This document shows, piece after piece, positions 17,910 through 27,055 of a stretch of 64,000 nt of DNA; position 1 is the first letter of the stretch; every line of letters starts with the position of its first letter. The notes below the pieces were generated by a model. The model made no database searches. It was not told the DNA's origin and saw nothing but the letters and a program-made list of their open reading frames with translations. The translations under genes were made by a program, and so were the position numbers. The stretch covers positions 945,646-1,009,645 of the forward strand of contig NZ_QGTG01000002.1 of NCBI RefSeq assembly GCF_003182155.1. The letters are read 5' to 3'. The DNA comes from Chitinophaga sp. S165. GTDB taxonomy: Bacteria; Bacteroidota; Bacteroidia; Chitinophagales; Chitinophagaceae.

Positions 17910-18338
17910 TTATTTACACTGTTTACACACCCCGCTTACCACTACGTCCACATTGTGCATGGCATATCCTTTCGGTAAGTGGATCTCTGGCACGTCAGTG
18001 TCTTCCAGGCAGGTAGTGGTACCACATTCTTCACATTTGAAATGAACATGGTGATCGTGATGATCATGTTCCGAGCAATCCGATTTGCACAGTGCATAAC
18101 GGATGGATGTATCTGTGGTTGGAATGCTGTGAATGATCCCTTTATCGAGAAATGTTTGTAAGGTGCGATACACAGTAACACGGTCAAAGGTCTGACCGGC
18201 CAGCTTCTCAAAGCTGCTGTGCTCAAGGGCTCCGTTGCTGTTCATGAACAGCTCCAATATCTTCACACGGGTATCTGTTATGCTGAGCTTACTGGCCCGG
18301 AGCAGTTCAGTGATACTTGCTTTGTTCTTGTTGCTCAT
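17910..18338 (-). CDS. Fur-family metal-responsive repressor
   Basis: A 142-residue DNA-binding regulator of the Fur/Zur/PerR superfamily. The winged-helix domain covers about residues 1-80 (SITDTRVKILELF, then FDRVTVYRTLQTFLDKGIIH as the recognition-helix region). The dimerisation domain contains a His-rich metal site (HDHHDHHVHF) and the two CxxC pairs of a structural zinc, CEEC and CKQC. Which metal it senses cannot be decided. It lies 16 bases behind the SCO gene on the same strand, so the two form an operon. A palindrome of the kind Fur dimers bind overlaps the operon's promoter region, suggesting autoregulation. Confidence 0.9.
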   Translation of the reverse strand: MSNKNKASITELLRASKLSITDTRVKILELFMNSNGALEHSSFEKLAGQTFDRVTVYRTLQTFLDKGIIHSIPTTDTSIRYALCKSDCSEHDHHDHHVHFKCEECGTTTCLEDTDVPEIHLPKGYAMHNVDVVVSGVCKQCK

Positions 18339-18354
18339 GATAAAATATACTGCG

Positions 18355-18987
18355 TTAATTTTCTTCCTTTAACAACCGGGATATGTCTGTAATGAGCTTG
18401 TCTACGTCAGGTTTTTTTGTTCCTTCATACAGTCCTCTTATACGTCCTTCACCGTCTACCAGGGCAAACCATTGGGTGTGTACGAAATCTTCGTCGCCGG
18501 CATAGGTGCCATCGTCCACCAGGTATCCTGCTCTGGCTAATTTATACAATTCTTTTTTGCTGCCGGTCAGGAACCACCAGTTCCGTGGATCGGCGCCATG
18601 CTCTTCGGCATATTGCTTCAGTACCGGGATGCTGTCGGTTTCAGGGTCCACGGTATGTGACAGGATACGGAAACGGGGTTCATCTTTATAAGCAGCATAT
18701 ACTTTGACCATGTTGGCATTCATCTTCGGACAGATGCCTGTACAGGTAGTGAAAAAGTATTCCGCTACATATACTTTCCCTTCAACGTCTTTACTGGTAA
18801 TGGTTTTTCCTTCCTGGTTAGTGAAGGAGAAGCCGCCAACGATATGACCGTTGGTGCCTAGTACCGGTAATTTCTCTTTTCCGAAGAAGCTTCCTTTCTC
18901 TGCTTTGATCACGTAACCGGAGTACCCCAGAAAGGCGATGCTCAGTAATGCGAAGAATATTATATAGAACACATTCTTTTTAGACAT
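18355..18987 (-). CDS. SCO1/SenC family copper-binding protein
   Basis: Membrane-anchored thioredoxin-fold protein of 210 residues. The N-terminal anchor (VFYIIFFALLSIAFLGYSGY) leads into a periplasmic domain with the copper-binding TCTGICPKM motif (Cys82 and Cys86). A distal His in EDFVHTQWF completes the usual Cys-Cys-His site. SCO proteins deliver copper to the CuA centre of cytochrome c oxidase or act as thiol reductants. This is the second SCO gene in the window; the other lies in the oxidase locus. Its pairing with a Fur-family regulator suggests metal-controlled expression, which is inference. Confidence 0.9.
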   Translation of the reverse strand: MSKKNVFYIIFFALLSIAFLGYSGYVIKAEKGSFFGKEKLPVLGTNGHIVGGFSFTNQEGKTITSKDVEGKVYVAEYFFTTCTGICPKMNANMVKVYAAYKDEPRFRILSHTVDPETDSIPVLKQYAEEHGADPRNWWFLTGSKKELYKLARAGYLVDDGTYAGDEDFVHTQWFALVDGEGRIRGLYEGTKKPDVDKLITDISRLLKEEN

Positions 18988-19008
18988 AATGCCAATCGTT
19001 TTACGCTA

Positions 19009-19016
19009 CAAAGGTA
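19009..19016 (-). promoter_or_regulatory. -7 promoter box of the SCO-Fur operon
   Basis: The minus strand reads TACCTTTG, an exact match to TAnnTTTG, 21 bases before the SCO start codon. The matching -33 position falls at about 19036-19039, where the palindromic operator begins. Confidence 0.65.
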
Positions 19017-19038
19017 GTACACAATTAGCTAAATATAC

Positions 19039-19059
19039 TTATGCAACTTTGTTGCATAA
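19039..19059. promoter_or_regulatory. Palindromic operator, probable Fur-family binding site
   Basis: A perfect inverted repeat with 9-base arms TTATGCAAC and GTTGCATAA around TTT. It lies between two outward-facing -7 boxes (19009-19016 minus, 19066-19073 plus) and abuts or overlaps both -33 regions. Binding there would repress both directions. That the neighbouring Fur-family protein binds it is inference. Confidence 0.6.
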
Positions 19060-19065
19060 AAATTG

Positions 19066-19073
19066 TATCTTTG
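19066..19073 (+). promoter_or_regulatory. -7 box of the candidate divergent small RNA
   Basis: TATCTTTG matches TAnnTTTG exactly and points away from the SCO-Fur operon, although no plausible protein gene follows on this strand. Confidence 0.55.
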
Positions 19074-19078
19074 TTTTG

Positions 19079-19183
19079 CAGCCGGTCTCTCTATGCCGGC
19101 AAACCCATACTGATAAGGTTTTACGCATCATAGATAAGGGTAAACAATGTGCTGTGCCGTCAAGGTGCGGCACTTGTTTTTTT
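19079..19183 (+). ncRNA. Candidate small RNA divergent from the SCO-Fur operon
   Basis: About 105 bases run from a good -7 box to an intrinsic terminator (GTGCCG and CGGCAC arms at 19154-19173, followed by seven T). A 5' hairpin GCCGG/CCGGC and an internal AAACC/GGTTT pairing are possible. No credible reading frame is present. Its promoter is overlapped by the palindromic operator, a layout like Fur-controlled sRNAs of other bacteria (RyhB, PrrF). No sequence family is recognised, and the existence of the transcript is inferred. Confidence 0.45.
19154..19183 (+). terminator. Intrinsic terminator of the candidate small RNA
   Basis: GTGCCG at 19154-19159 and CGGCAC at 19168-19173 form the stem, followed by TTG and a run of T at 19177-19183. 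The T-run overlaps the stop codon of the convergent gene. Confidence 0.6.
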
Positions 19184-19844
19184 ACATTTTAAGTCCGATT
19201 TTAATACCGATATGAAGGCTTGGGAACACGCTGATCAGTCTTCCGTCGTTGGAGTCGGCTACTCCATTGTTGTTGCTGAAGTTATTATAGTCATATACTT
19301 TCATGCGGACGCCCAGTCCTACGTAAGGGTCCAGGATGAACTTATCCTTCCTGATCTGGCGGCCGAGGAGGAATTGGAGGGCATAAACGTCTTTATCGCC
19401 TGTATTCTGGTAGGCGCCGTTATTGATAGTCACCTCATCGTTGGGGTAGAATACCTTCTTATATAATAATACGGGTTGAAAGTAGGTACCCTGGGCGCGG
19501 AACATGCCCTCATGTTGGGAAACGAGGTACCAGCGTAAACTGGCGCTGAACCCGAGGCCTCTGCCGTCTACAAACTGTTCGGTACTGATATCGGGCTTTT
19601 TTTGACCGATGTCTATTTTCTTTGCCAGGATATAATCGGGATAGTCGGTATAGATGCCACTTATGCCCAGTTCAATGCTTACTTTTTCGGAGAGTTCCTG
19701 TTCTATGGTGACTTCCAGTTCATTGATCAGGCGGGCGGGATTTACCTTGATATAGGTAGATCTGCGAAAGGGAGTTTGCTCCTGTGCGAAGACAGTTATT
19801 ACACTAAAGCACAACAGGCAAATAACAAGCAGTGGTCGTTTCAT
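19182..19844 (-). CDS. Outer-membrane-type beta-barrel protein of unknown function
   Basis: The 220-residue protein has a signal peptide (MKRPLLVICLLCFSVITVFA) and then alternating beta strands, consistent with a small outer-membrane barrel of the DUF3575/OMP_b-brl kind (for example GLGFSASLRWYLVS, then FILDPYVGLGVRMKVY). Conserved residues that would define a function are not visible. It follows purN by 84 bases on the same strand and may be read from the purN promoter. The C-terminus ends in KIGLKM, without the usual terminal aromatic residue. Confidence 0.7.
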   Translation of the reverse strand: MKRPLLVICLLCFSVITVFAQEQTPFRRSTYIKVNPARLINELEVTIEQELSEKVSIELGISGIYTDYPDYILAKKIDIGQKKPDISTEQFVDGRGLGFSASLRWYLVSQHEGMFRAQGTYFQPVLLYKKVFYPNDEVTINNGAYQNTGDKDVYALQFLLGRQIRKDKFILDPYVGLGVRMKVYDYNNFSNNNGVADSNDGRLISVFPSLHIGIKIGLKM

Positions 19845-19928
19845 ATAGTTGTCTGCATTTGACGGCAGCAGTCAGCCGGAGGTTGCAGGTTCATAAGGGG
19901 AAGCCTACAGCTGAGCTGAAAGCCGTTA

Positions 19929-20495
19929 TTAAGAGGTCAATAATCGTTCCACAATTACCGGATACCACTGATGTTCAAGCAGATGAATTTTAGCTGCGAG
20001 CGTCTCGGGCGTATCGTCGGGAGTGATGGTACAACGTTCCTGGAGGATGGTCGCGCCATCGTCATATTTTTCGTTGACGAAGTGGATGGTAATGCCGCTT
20101 TCTGTTTCTTTGGCGAGGATCACTGCTTCGTGTACGAAGCTGCCATACATACCTTTGCCGCCATATTTAGGTAACAGGGCAGGATGTATATTAATAATGC
20201 GGTCGGGGAATGCCTGTACCAGGTTAGCAGGTACTTTCCAAAGGAAACCGGCAAGAACAATGAGATCTGTCTCTGCCTGTTGTAACACCTTTATATAATG
20301 GTCTGTACGGAAGAAGAGTTCTTTTTCTATCAGCACGGAAGGGATGCCTTCTTTTTCGGCTATCTTCAGCACACCGGCTTCCGGTTTATTGCATAGTATC
20401 ATGGATACCCTGGCAAGGGTGGAGTGGCGGAAGTGATCAATTATTTTTTGTGCGTTACTACCTGCTCCCGAGGCGAAGATGGCTATATTTTTCAA
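19929..20495 (-). CDS. purN: Phosphoribosylglycinamide formyltransferase
   Basis: GAR transformylase, third step of purine synthesis: transfers a formyl group from 10-formyl-tetrahydrofolate to glycinamide ribonucleotide. The 188-residue chain has the N-terminal FASGAGSNAQKII phosphate-binding loop, the catalytic region INIHPALLPKYGGKGMYG near residue 105 (Asn and His of the active site) and ITIHFVNEKYDDGATILQ near residue 138 with the catalytic Asp. Length and order match PurN. No other purine gene is adjacent. Confidence 0.96.
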   Translation of the reverse strand: MKNIAIFASGAGSNAQKIIDHFRHSTLARVSMILCNKPEAGVLKIAEKEGIPSVLIEKELFFRTDHYIKVLQQAETDLIVLAGFLWKVPANLVQAFPDRIINIHPALLPKYGGKGMYGSFVHEAVILAKETESGITIHFVNEKYDDGATILQERCTITPDDTPETLAAKIHLLEHQWYPVIVERLLTS

Positions 20496-20848
20496 AATAA
20501 CAGTTTATTAAAGACGGCGCAAAAGTAACTAATTGGTCTTATTTATAAGCGTATTTGAACATTCCAGGCGCCGGGGGGTTATTTATGGAAACCTGTAAGC
20601 CAGAGGGGAGTTAAAAAAACAACAGCCGGAACAAAAATAATACCATTCAAAAGAGCACGCTATAATATATACAATCAAATCGTTGAATCCGGAATAAGGT
20701 TGTGCTGAAATATGACTTTTATCATGTTTTTTTTCATGCAAAACGCATTGATGATTACCCGCTTTACCGCGTTCTATATAGGGAAAAGGAATTAGTGAAG
20801 CAAGTAAGAATTTTTTATAATTGTTGATAAATTGTCAACATTGTGTCT
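20496..20848. other. Intergenic region between purN and actA
   Basis: It holds outward promoters of purN (minus) and actA (plus) and otherwise AT-rich sequence. A hydrophobic 27-codon frame at 20712-20795 is possible but unsupported. A small inverted repeat GTTGA/TCAAC lies at 20823-20839 in the -33 region of actA. Confidence 0.5.
20520..20527 (-). promoter_or_regulatory. purN: -7 promoter box of purN
   Basis: The minus strand reads TACTTTTG, an exact TAnnTTTG match, 24 bases before the purN ATG. Confidence 0.6.
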
Positions 20849-20856
20849 TATTTTTG
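20824..20856 (+). promoter_or_regulatory. Promoter of the alternative complex III / oxidase locus
   Basis: TTG at 20824-20826 and TATTTTTG at 20849-20856 are separated by 22 bases. It is the only strong promoter ahead of actA and probably drives much of the 16-kb respiratory locus. Confidence 0.6.
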
Positions 20857-20927
20857 TGAGCACTTTTAAAGAAACTTAAGGTCAAATCTAAACTAAATAG
20901 GCTGTGTATCGTCGTGTTTCCATTCTT

Positions 20928-22169
20928 ATGCGCAAGCATTTTGTGAGTGTTCTTGTCCTATGCGTTGCATTGATCGCGTCCTTATCCGTAAGGGCTGCAG
21001 ATCCTGCCAAGGGTAAAGCATTGTTTCAGCAGAATTGCGCCAGCTGCCATAATGTTCACAAGAAAGTTACTGGTCCTGCACTGAAGGGTGTCGAGGAACG
21101 TTGGTCCGATAAGAAATTATTGCACCAATGGATTCATAATTCCGGCTCCGTAATCGCTGCAGGTGATCCGTATGCTGTTGCCTTGTTCAACGAATATGGC
21201 AAGCAGGCTATGCCTGGTTTCCCTTCTTTCTCTGATGCCGATATCGATGATATCCTGGCTTACATTGATGCAGAGAGCAAGGTTGATGTAACTGCTAAGA
21301 CTGATGGTCCTACTGCCACTAAAGGTGGTGAAGACAGTGGTAACAACAGCCTGCTGTTCGGTATCATTACCCTGATCCTGGCGATCGTTGCGCTGATCCT
21401 GATGCAGATCAACAGTAACCTGAACAAACTGGCTGCTGATAAAGATGGCCTGGCGGTTTCTGAGCCTGTTCCTTTCTACAAGAACAAAGCTTACATCGCT
21501 CTGACTATCCTGATCCTGTTCGTTGTAGGTGGTTACTTCACCATCAACGGTGCGATAGGCCTGGGCCGTCAGAAAGACTACATGCCTGAACAACCGATCT
21601 TCTACTCACATAAAGTACACGCCGGTATCAACCAGATCAGCTGTCTGTATTGCCACGCCGGTGCTGAGAAGAGCAAGCATGCTATGATCCCTTCTGAGAA
21701 TATCTGTATGAACTGTCACAAGACCATCACTGATTACAATGGTCCTGAACTGTTCACTGCAGAAGGTAAGAAAGTAAATGGCAGCGCTGAGATCCAGAAA
21801 TTATTTGATGCGGTAGGTTTCGATAAAGAGACCAAGACATATACCAAACCTGGTAAGCCGATCGAGTGGACAAAGATCCACAACCTGCCTGACCACGTTT
21901 ATTTCAACCACTCTCAACACGTAGTAGCTGGTAAACAACAGTGTCAGACTTGTCACGGTGCAATTACTGAAATGGATGAGGTTCATCAGTTCGCAGAATT
22001 GTCAATGGGATGGTGCGTTAACTGTCACCGTACAACCAAAGTGCAGTTCGCAGATAATAAATACTACAGCATTTTTGAACAGTTCCACCAGCAGGTAAAA
22101 GAAGGAAAGATAGACAGCGTTACCGTTGAAATGGTAGGTGGTACTGAATGTCAGAAATGTCACTATTAA
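20928..22169 (+). CDS. actA: Alternative complex III subunit ActA, fused mono- and pentaheme cytochrome c
   Basis: Periplasmic-side electron-transfer subunit of alternative complex III, the menaquinol:cytochrome c oxidoreductase that replaces bc1. The 413-residue form starts at the ATG at 20928, which begins a good signal peptide (MRKHFVSVLVLCVALIASL); an in-frame GTG at 20904 would add eight residues. Six CxxCH heme sites are visible: CASCH at 37 in an N-terminal class I cytochrome domain, then after two membrane segments (about 141-161 and 188-206) CLYCH 239, CMNCH 260, CQTCH 339, CVNCH 363 and CQKCH 408. The last five match the ActA pentaheme domain; the front domain is an added monoheme module. 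Confidence 0.95.
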   Translation: MRKHFVSVLVLCVALIASLSVRAADPAKGKALFQQNCASCHNVHKKVTGPALKGVEERWSDKKLLHQWIHNSGSVIAAGDPYAVALFNEYGKQAMPGFPSFSDADIDDILAYIDAESKVDVTAKTDGPTATKGGEDSGNNSLLFGIITLILAIVALILMQINSNLNKLAADKDGLAVSEPVPFYKNKAYIALTILILFVVGGYFTINGAIGLGRQKDYMPEQPIFYSHKVHAGINQISCLYCHAGAEKSKHAMIPSENICMNCHKTITDYNGPELFTAEGKKVNGSAEIQKLFDAVGFDKETKTYTKPGKPIEWTKIHNLPDHVYFNHSQHVVAGKQQCQTCHGAITEMDEVHQFAELSMGWCVNCHRTTKVQFADNKYYSIFEQFHQQVKEGKIDSVTVEMVGGTECQKCHY

Positions 22170-22304
22170 TAACTAGATGAAGCAAATCGGGTGAAGGAAG
22201 CTGGGTTGTTAGCGAAGGTCAAATCGTTATGCCGGAATGCCATACTTCAAACGCCAGACTTCATAAGTCTTAAACATAATCCGTAACTCGTTAGTATAAA
22301 TAAC

Positions 22305-25300
22305 ATGGAGCAAAAAAAGTATTGGAAAGGCTTGGAGGAGTTGCACAATACCAAGGAACATCAGGAGATTGTGAATAACGAATTTAGAGAGGATTTGCCT
22401 TTTGAGGAGAGTGAAAGCCTGTTGAATGCTACTACCCCGCGCAGGGACTTCCTGAAATACCTGGGTTTCACAACTGCTGCTGCTACGATCGCGGCTAGTT
22501 GCGAAACGCCTGTTAAGAAAGCAATACCTTATGTAAATAAGCCGGAAGAGATCACCCCCGGCGTTCCTAACTATTACGCTTCCACTTACGCAGTAGACGG
22601 AGAATATCTGCCTGTTGTTGTAAAAACACGTGAAGGCCGTCCTATCAAAATAGATGGTAACGAAATGTCTTCCATCACGGGTAGCGCGTCCACTGCAAGA
22701 GTACAAGGTGCTGTATTAGGCCTGTACGATTCAGCACGTCTTCGTTTCCCGACTATCAACGGTGCGGAAACAACCTGGGGAGAACTGGACAAACAGGTAG
22801 CAGCCGCTCTGGCTGGCCTGGGCAGAGCTCCTATCGTATTACTGACTTCTTCTATTATCAGCCCCTCTACTAAGAAAGTAATTGCCGGTTTCCAGGCAAA
22901 ATATCCTGGCTTCCGTCACGTAACATACGACGCAGTATCCTACTCTGGTATGCTGCTCGCTAACGAAGCTTCTTACGGAAAAAGAGCACTGCCTGTTTAC
23001 CACTTCGAAAATGCAAAGACCATTGTGAGTCTTGGTGCAGATTTCCTGGGTACCTGGCTGAACCCTGTAGAATACTCTAAAGGATATGGTGCTAACCGTA
23101 AGATCGATGCTAAGAAGCCGGAAATGAGCAAACATTTCCACTTCGAAAGCATGGTAAGTGTTACCGGTGCTAACGCTGATGAAAGATATACACATAAACC
23201 TTCTGAAACCGGTGCAGTAGCACTGGCCCTGCTGAGCGCAGTAGGCGGTGCAGTAAGCAAACCTGCTATCGCTGACAAACGCCTGGCGGAAGGTATCGAG
23301 AAAGCTGCGAAAGCGCTGAGAGACAGCCAGGGTAAAGCACTGGTTGTTAGCGGTTCCAATGATGTAAACGTACAGATCATCGTAAATGCCATCAACAGCC
23401 AGATCGGCGCGAATGGTACTACTATCGACTGGGCTTCAACTGTAGGTTACCGTCAGGGTATCGACAGCGAAATGGCGCAGCTGGTAACTGACCTGAACGC
23501 TGGTAGCATCGGCGGTTTATTCGTATACGGTGTGAACCCTGCTTATGATTATTATGATGCTGCGAAATTCATTTCCGGCGTTAAGCAGGCAAAACTGACC
23601 GTTACTTTCAATGATCGTAAAGACGAAACTTCCGAACTGTTCAAATATGCGGCGCCTGCTCATCACTTCCTGGAAAGCTGGGGAGATGCTGAAGGCCGTA
23701 CCGGATATTTCAGTTTCATACAACCTACCATTGCGCCGCTGTTCAAAACACGTGCGTTTGAATCAACCCTGCTGGCATGGAGCGGAAACGCAACTAGCTG
23801 GGAAGATTTCCTGAAGAACGAATGGATCGCGAAACTGGGTAGCCAGGAAGCGTGGGACAAAACGTTACAGGATGGTATTATCGAACCTGCATCCGCTCCT
23901 GCTTTAGCTGGTGCTACCTTTGCAGGTGACGTTGCCGGAGCAGCTTCCAAGATCAACAGTGCTAAGAAAGGCGGTAAGCTGGAACTGGTACTGTATGAAA
24001 AAGTATCTATCGGTAATGGTAAAGAATCCAACAACCCATGGTTGCAGGAAATGCCGGACCCTATCACCCGTGCTACCTGGGATAACTACGCAGTTATTTC
24101 CAACACCCTGGCTAAAACGTTCCACACTGAGCTGGGTGACGATTACGAAATCAATAGCGACAGGACTGTACTGAAGATCAAAGCAAATGGTAAGGAAATA
24201 TCTCTGCCACTGCTGATCCTGCCTGGTATCCATCCTGAAGTAATTGCGATCGCAGTTGGTTACGGACGTAACAACAACGCCGGTAAAGCTGCTGCAGGTG
24301 TAGGTAAGAATGCCTATCCGCTGGTAAGCTATAACGGTCAGACTTTCGATTATTTCTCTTCTGATGCAACTGTAGAAGGTACTTCAGAAAAGGCTCATAT
24401 AGGTGTTACTCAAACACACAACAGCTACGAAGGCCGTCCTATCATCAAAGAAACAACCCTGGAAGAGTTCATCAAGAATCCTAAAGAGGTGAACGAAGAC
24501 CGTAAGGAGTTGGAAAAATATGGTGCAGACTTCCGTAAAGATGGTACCCTGTATCCTGATGTACACCAGTACCAGGGTATTAAATGGGGTATGTCTATTG
24601 ACCTGAACACCTGTTTCGGTTGTGGTGCATGTACTATTGCATGTCAGGCTGAAAACAACGTATCAGTAGTTGGTAAAGAGCAGGTGATCAAGGCGCACGA
24701 AATGCACTGGCTGCGTATTGACCGTTACTTCAGCGGTGACGAGAACAATCCGGAAGTAGTGTTCCAGCCTATGCTGTGTCAGCACTGTGATAACGCTCCG
24801 TGTGAGAACGTTTGTCCGGTAGCAGCAACCAACCACAGCTCTGAAGGTATCAACCAGATGGCTTATAACCGTTGTATCGGTACCCGTTATTGCGCAAACA
24901 ACTGTCCATATAAAGTTCGTCGCTTCAACTGGAGAGACTGGAACGGTGCGGATAGCTTCGAAAATAACCTGTATGACGTAGCAGGTATGAACGACAGCCT
25001 GACACGTATGGTGCTGAACCCGGATGTAGTGGTTCGTAGCCGTGGTGTAATGGAAAAATGTTCTTTCTGCGTACAGCGTTTACAGGATGCTAAACTGACC
25101 GCTAAGAAAGCCGGCCGTCCGATGAAAGATGGTGAAGCTAAGACCGCTTGTCAGGTAGCTTGTGCTGCTGATGCTATCGTATTCGGTAACATCAACGATA
25201 AAGAAAGCCGCATTGCAAAACTGCGTAATGAAGAACAAACAGACAGGCTGTACTACGTGCTGGAAGAAACCCACACACTGCCATCTGTGAATTACCTGGC

Positions 25301-25385
25301 TAAGATCAGAAACAAAGCTGCTGAGCCAAAGGTAAAAGAGCACGAAGAAGCTCATCATGAAGCAGCAGCAAAACACGAAGCGTAA
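22305..25385 (+). CDS. actB: Alternative complex III subunit ActB, Tat-variant molybdopterin-like and 4Fe-4S protein
   Basis: Largest ACIII subunit, 1026 residues, combining a molybdopterin-oxidoreductase fold (B1, about 70-760) with an iron-sulfur part (B2, from about 770). A twin-arginine element TPRRDFLKYLGF (Arg46-Arg47) is followed by a lipobox-like TIAASC (Cys66), so it is probably Tat-exported and lipid-anchored. Iron-sulfur ligands are clear: CFGCGACTIACQ near 770, CQHCDNAPCENVCP, CIGTRYCANNCPYK, CSFCVQ and CQVACAAD near 948. In characterised ACIII the B1 domain carries no Mo cofactor and the clusters relay electrons. The C-terminus is rich in His, Glu and Ala (EHEEAHHEAAAKHEA). Confidence 0.96.
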   Translation: MEQKKYWKGLEELHNTKEHQEIVNNEFREDLPFEESESLLNATTPRRDFLKYLGFTTAAATIAASCETPVKKAIPYVNKPEEITPGVPNYYASTYAVDGEYLPVVVKTREGRPIKIDGNEMSSITGSASTARVQGAVLGLYDSARLRFPTINGAETTWGELDKQVAAALAGLGRAPIVLLTSSIISPSTKKVIAGFQAKYPGFRHVTYDAVSYSGMLLANEASYGKRALPVYHFENAKTIVSLGADFLGTWLNPVEYSKGYGANRKIDAKKPEMSKHFHFESMVSVTGANADERYTHKPSETGAVALALLSAVGGAVSKPAIADKRLAEGIEKAAKALRDSQGKALVVSGSNDVNVQIIVNAINSQIGANGTTIDWASTVGYRQGIDSEMAQLVTDLNAGSIGGLFVYGVNPAYDYYDAAKFISGVKQAKLTVTFNDRKDETSELFKYAAPAHHFLESWGDAEGRTGYFSFIQPTIAPLFKTRAFESTLLAWSGNATSWEDFLKNEWIAKLGSQEAWDKTLQDGIIEPASAPALAGATFAGDVAGAASKINSAKKGGKLELVLYEKVSIGNGKESNNPWLQEMPDPITRATWDNYAVISNTLAKTFHTELGDDYEINSDRTVLKIKANGKEISLPLLILPGIHPEVIAIAVGYGRNNNAGKAAAGVGKNAYPLVSYNGQTFDYFSSDATVEGTSEKAHIGVTQTHNSYEGRPIIKETTLEEFIKNPKEVNEDRKELEKYGADFRKDGTLYPDVHQYQGIKWGMSIDLNTCFGCGACTIACQAENNVSVVGKEQVIKAHEMHWLRIDRYFSGDENNPEVVFQPMLCQHCDNAPCENVCPVAATNHSSEGINQMAYNRCIGTRYCANNCPYKVRRFNWRDWNGADSFENNLYDVAGMNDSLTRMVLNPDVVVRSRGVMEKCSFCVQRLQDAKLTAKKAGRPMKDGEAKTACQVACAADAIVFGNINDKESRIAKLRNEEQTDRLYYVLEETHTLPSVNYLAKIRNKAAEPKVKEHEEAHHEAAAKHEA

Positions 25386-25500
25386 GCAAGGGTTGAGCTG
25401 ATTAGATTGAAAGATTAACAGGAGATAATTTAAGTTTAGAACAATTAAAGCTCCTTATTCTGCATCCAGGTGCAGGTTAGGGGTAAAAGCTTAAAGAATT

Positions 25501-26982
25501 ATGCATTTAAAGTACGAATCCACACTAAGAGAACCATTAGTTGATGGGGTGAAAGATTACCACCAGGTAACAGAAGATATCATCAGCCCGATTGAAGCCA
25601 AGCCTGGTAAATTGTGGTATGTGGGCTTTGCAATATCCTTGGTGTTACTTGCATTCGGTATCTTCTCCGTAACCTGGGAAGTTTATTATGGTACAGGTGT
25701 GTGGAACCTGAATAAGACCATCGGTTGGGGTTGGGACATCACTAACTTCGTATGGTGGGTAGGTATCGGTCACGCCGGTACGCTGATCTCCGCCATCCTC
25801 ATGCTGTTCCGCCAGGGTTGGCGTACAGGTGTGAACCGTGCGGCTGAAGCGATGACCATCTTTGCGGTAATGTGCGCCGGTCAGTTCCCGATCTTCCACA
25901 TGGGTCGTGTATGGATGGCCTTCTTCGTATTGCCTTATCCTAACACCCGTGGACCACTGTGGGTGAACTTCAACTCTCCGTTGTTATGGGACGTGTTCGC
26001 GATCTCTACTTACTTCACAGTATCTCTCCTGTTCTGGTATTCCGGTCTGATCCCTGACTTCGCAACAGTACGTGACAGGGCTAAAACCAAACTGCGTAAG
26101 TTATTATATGGTATCGCTTCTTTCGGCTGGACTGGTTCTACCAAACACTGGCAACGTCACGAAGCACTGTCGCTGGTACTGGCAGGTTTATCTACACCAC
26201 TGGTACTCTCGGTACACACCATCGTATCTTTTGACTTCGCTACCTCTGTAATTCCTGGTTGGCATACTACCATCTTCCCTCCTTACTTCGTGGCGGGTGC
26301 GATCTTCTCCGGATTCGCAATGGTACAGACCCTGCTGATCATCGTACGTAAAATATTAAAACTGGAAGAATACATTACCCTGGGCCACATGGAGGCTATG
26401 AACAAGGTAATTGTACTGACAGGTTCCGTTGTAGGTTGTGCTTATCTGACTGAGTTGTTCATGGCATGGTATGCAGCAGTTCCTTATGAATTTGCTACAT
26501 TCTATAAATACCGTGCAGCTGGTCCGCTGGGTTGGTCTTACTGGATCATGATGACCTGTAACGTAATCACTCCACAGGTGTTCTGGTTCAGAAAAATGAG
26601 AAGGAACGTAGCCGTAACATTCGTGATGTCTATCATTGTAAACATCGGTATGTGGTTCGAACGTTTCGTGATCATCTGTACTTCCCTGTATCGTGACTAT
26701 CTCCCATCCAGCTGGGCTTACTATCGTCCATCCTGGCCAGAAGTTGGTTTCTACATGGGTACTTTCGGATTGTTCTTTACCTGTTTCTTCCTGTTCGCTA
26801 AATACTTCCCGGTTATCGCGGTAGCGGAAATCAAGGCGGTACTGAAAACTTCCGGCGAAAGCTTCAAGAAGGATATGGAGAAATATGAGCAGCAGCCTGC
26901 TGAACAATTTGAAGCAGGTTTACACCACCATGATGATCATCATCATGATGCACACGGTGCTGTAGCGCATGCGCATAACTAA
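25501..26982 (+). CDS. actC: Alternative complex III subunit ActC, NrfD-like membrane protein
   Basis: Integral membrane quinol-binding subunit of the NrfD/PsrC type, 493 residues with about ten membrane helices. The signature regions SVTWEVYYGTGVWNLN, WWVGIGHAGTLISAI near residue 87 and LGHMEAMNKVIVLTG near residue 295 are as expected for ActC. The C-terminal tail is strikingly His/Asp-rich (HHHDDHHHDAHGAVAHAH), a possible metal-binding segment. It sits between actB and actD, spaced 115 and 73 bases. Confidence 0.96.
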   Translation: MHLKYESTLREPLVDGVKDYHQVTEDIISPIEAKPGKLWYVGFAISLVLLAFGIFSVTWEVYYGTGVWNLNKTIGWGWDITNFVWWVGIGHAGTLISAILMLFRQGWRTGVNRAAEAMTIFAVMCAGQFPIFHMGRVWMAFFVLPYPNTRGPLWVNFNSPLLWDVFAISTYFTVSLLFWYSGLIPDFATVRDRAKTKLRKLLYGIASFGWTGSTKHWQRHEALSLVLAGLSTPLVLSVHTIVSFDFATSVIPGWHTTIFPPYFVAGAIFSGFAMVQTLLIIVRKILKLEEYITLGHMEAMNKVIVLTGSVVGCAYLTELFMAWYAAVPYEFATFYKYRAAGPLGWSYWIMMTCNVITPQVFWFRKMRRNVAVTFVMSIIVNIGMWFERFVIICTSLYRDYLPSSWAYYRPSWPEVGFYMGTFGLFFTCFFLFAKYFPVIAVAEIKAVLKTSGESFKKDMEKYEQQPAEQFEAGLHHHDDHHHDAHGAVAHAHN

Positions 26983-27055
26983 TCTTACACCGGGTCACAC
27001 CGGGCATGTAAAGAGATCTGGATTTTGTTTTTTAGACTAAGAATTTTTTAAACAT

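Noticed and set aside
18989-19192. 67-codon frame across the Fur-type operator and candidate small RNA
   Set aside because: It starts inside the divergent promoter region and runs over the operator, so it is unlikely to be translated.
20712-20795. 27-codon hydrophobic frame before actA
   Set aside because: Could be a small membrane peptide, but there is no promoter or ribosome-binding evidence and the composition is simply AT-rich.
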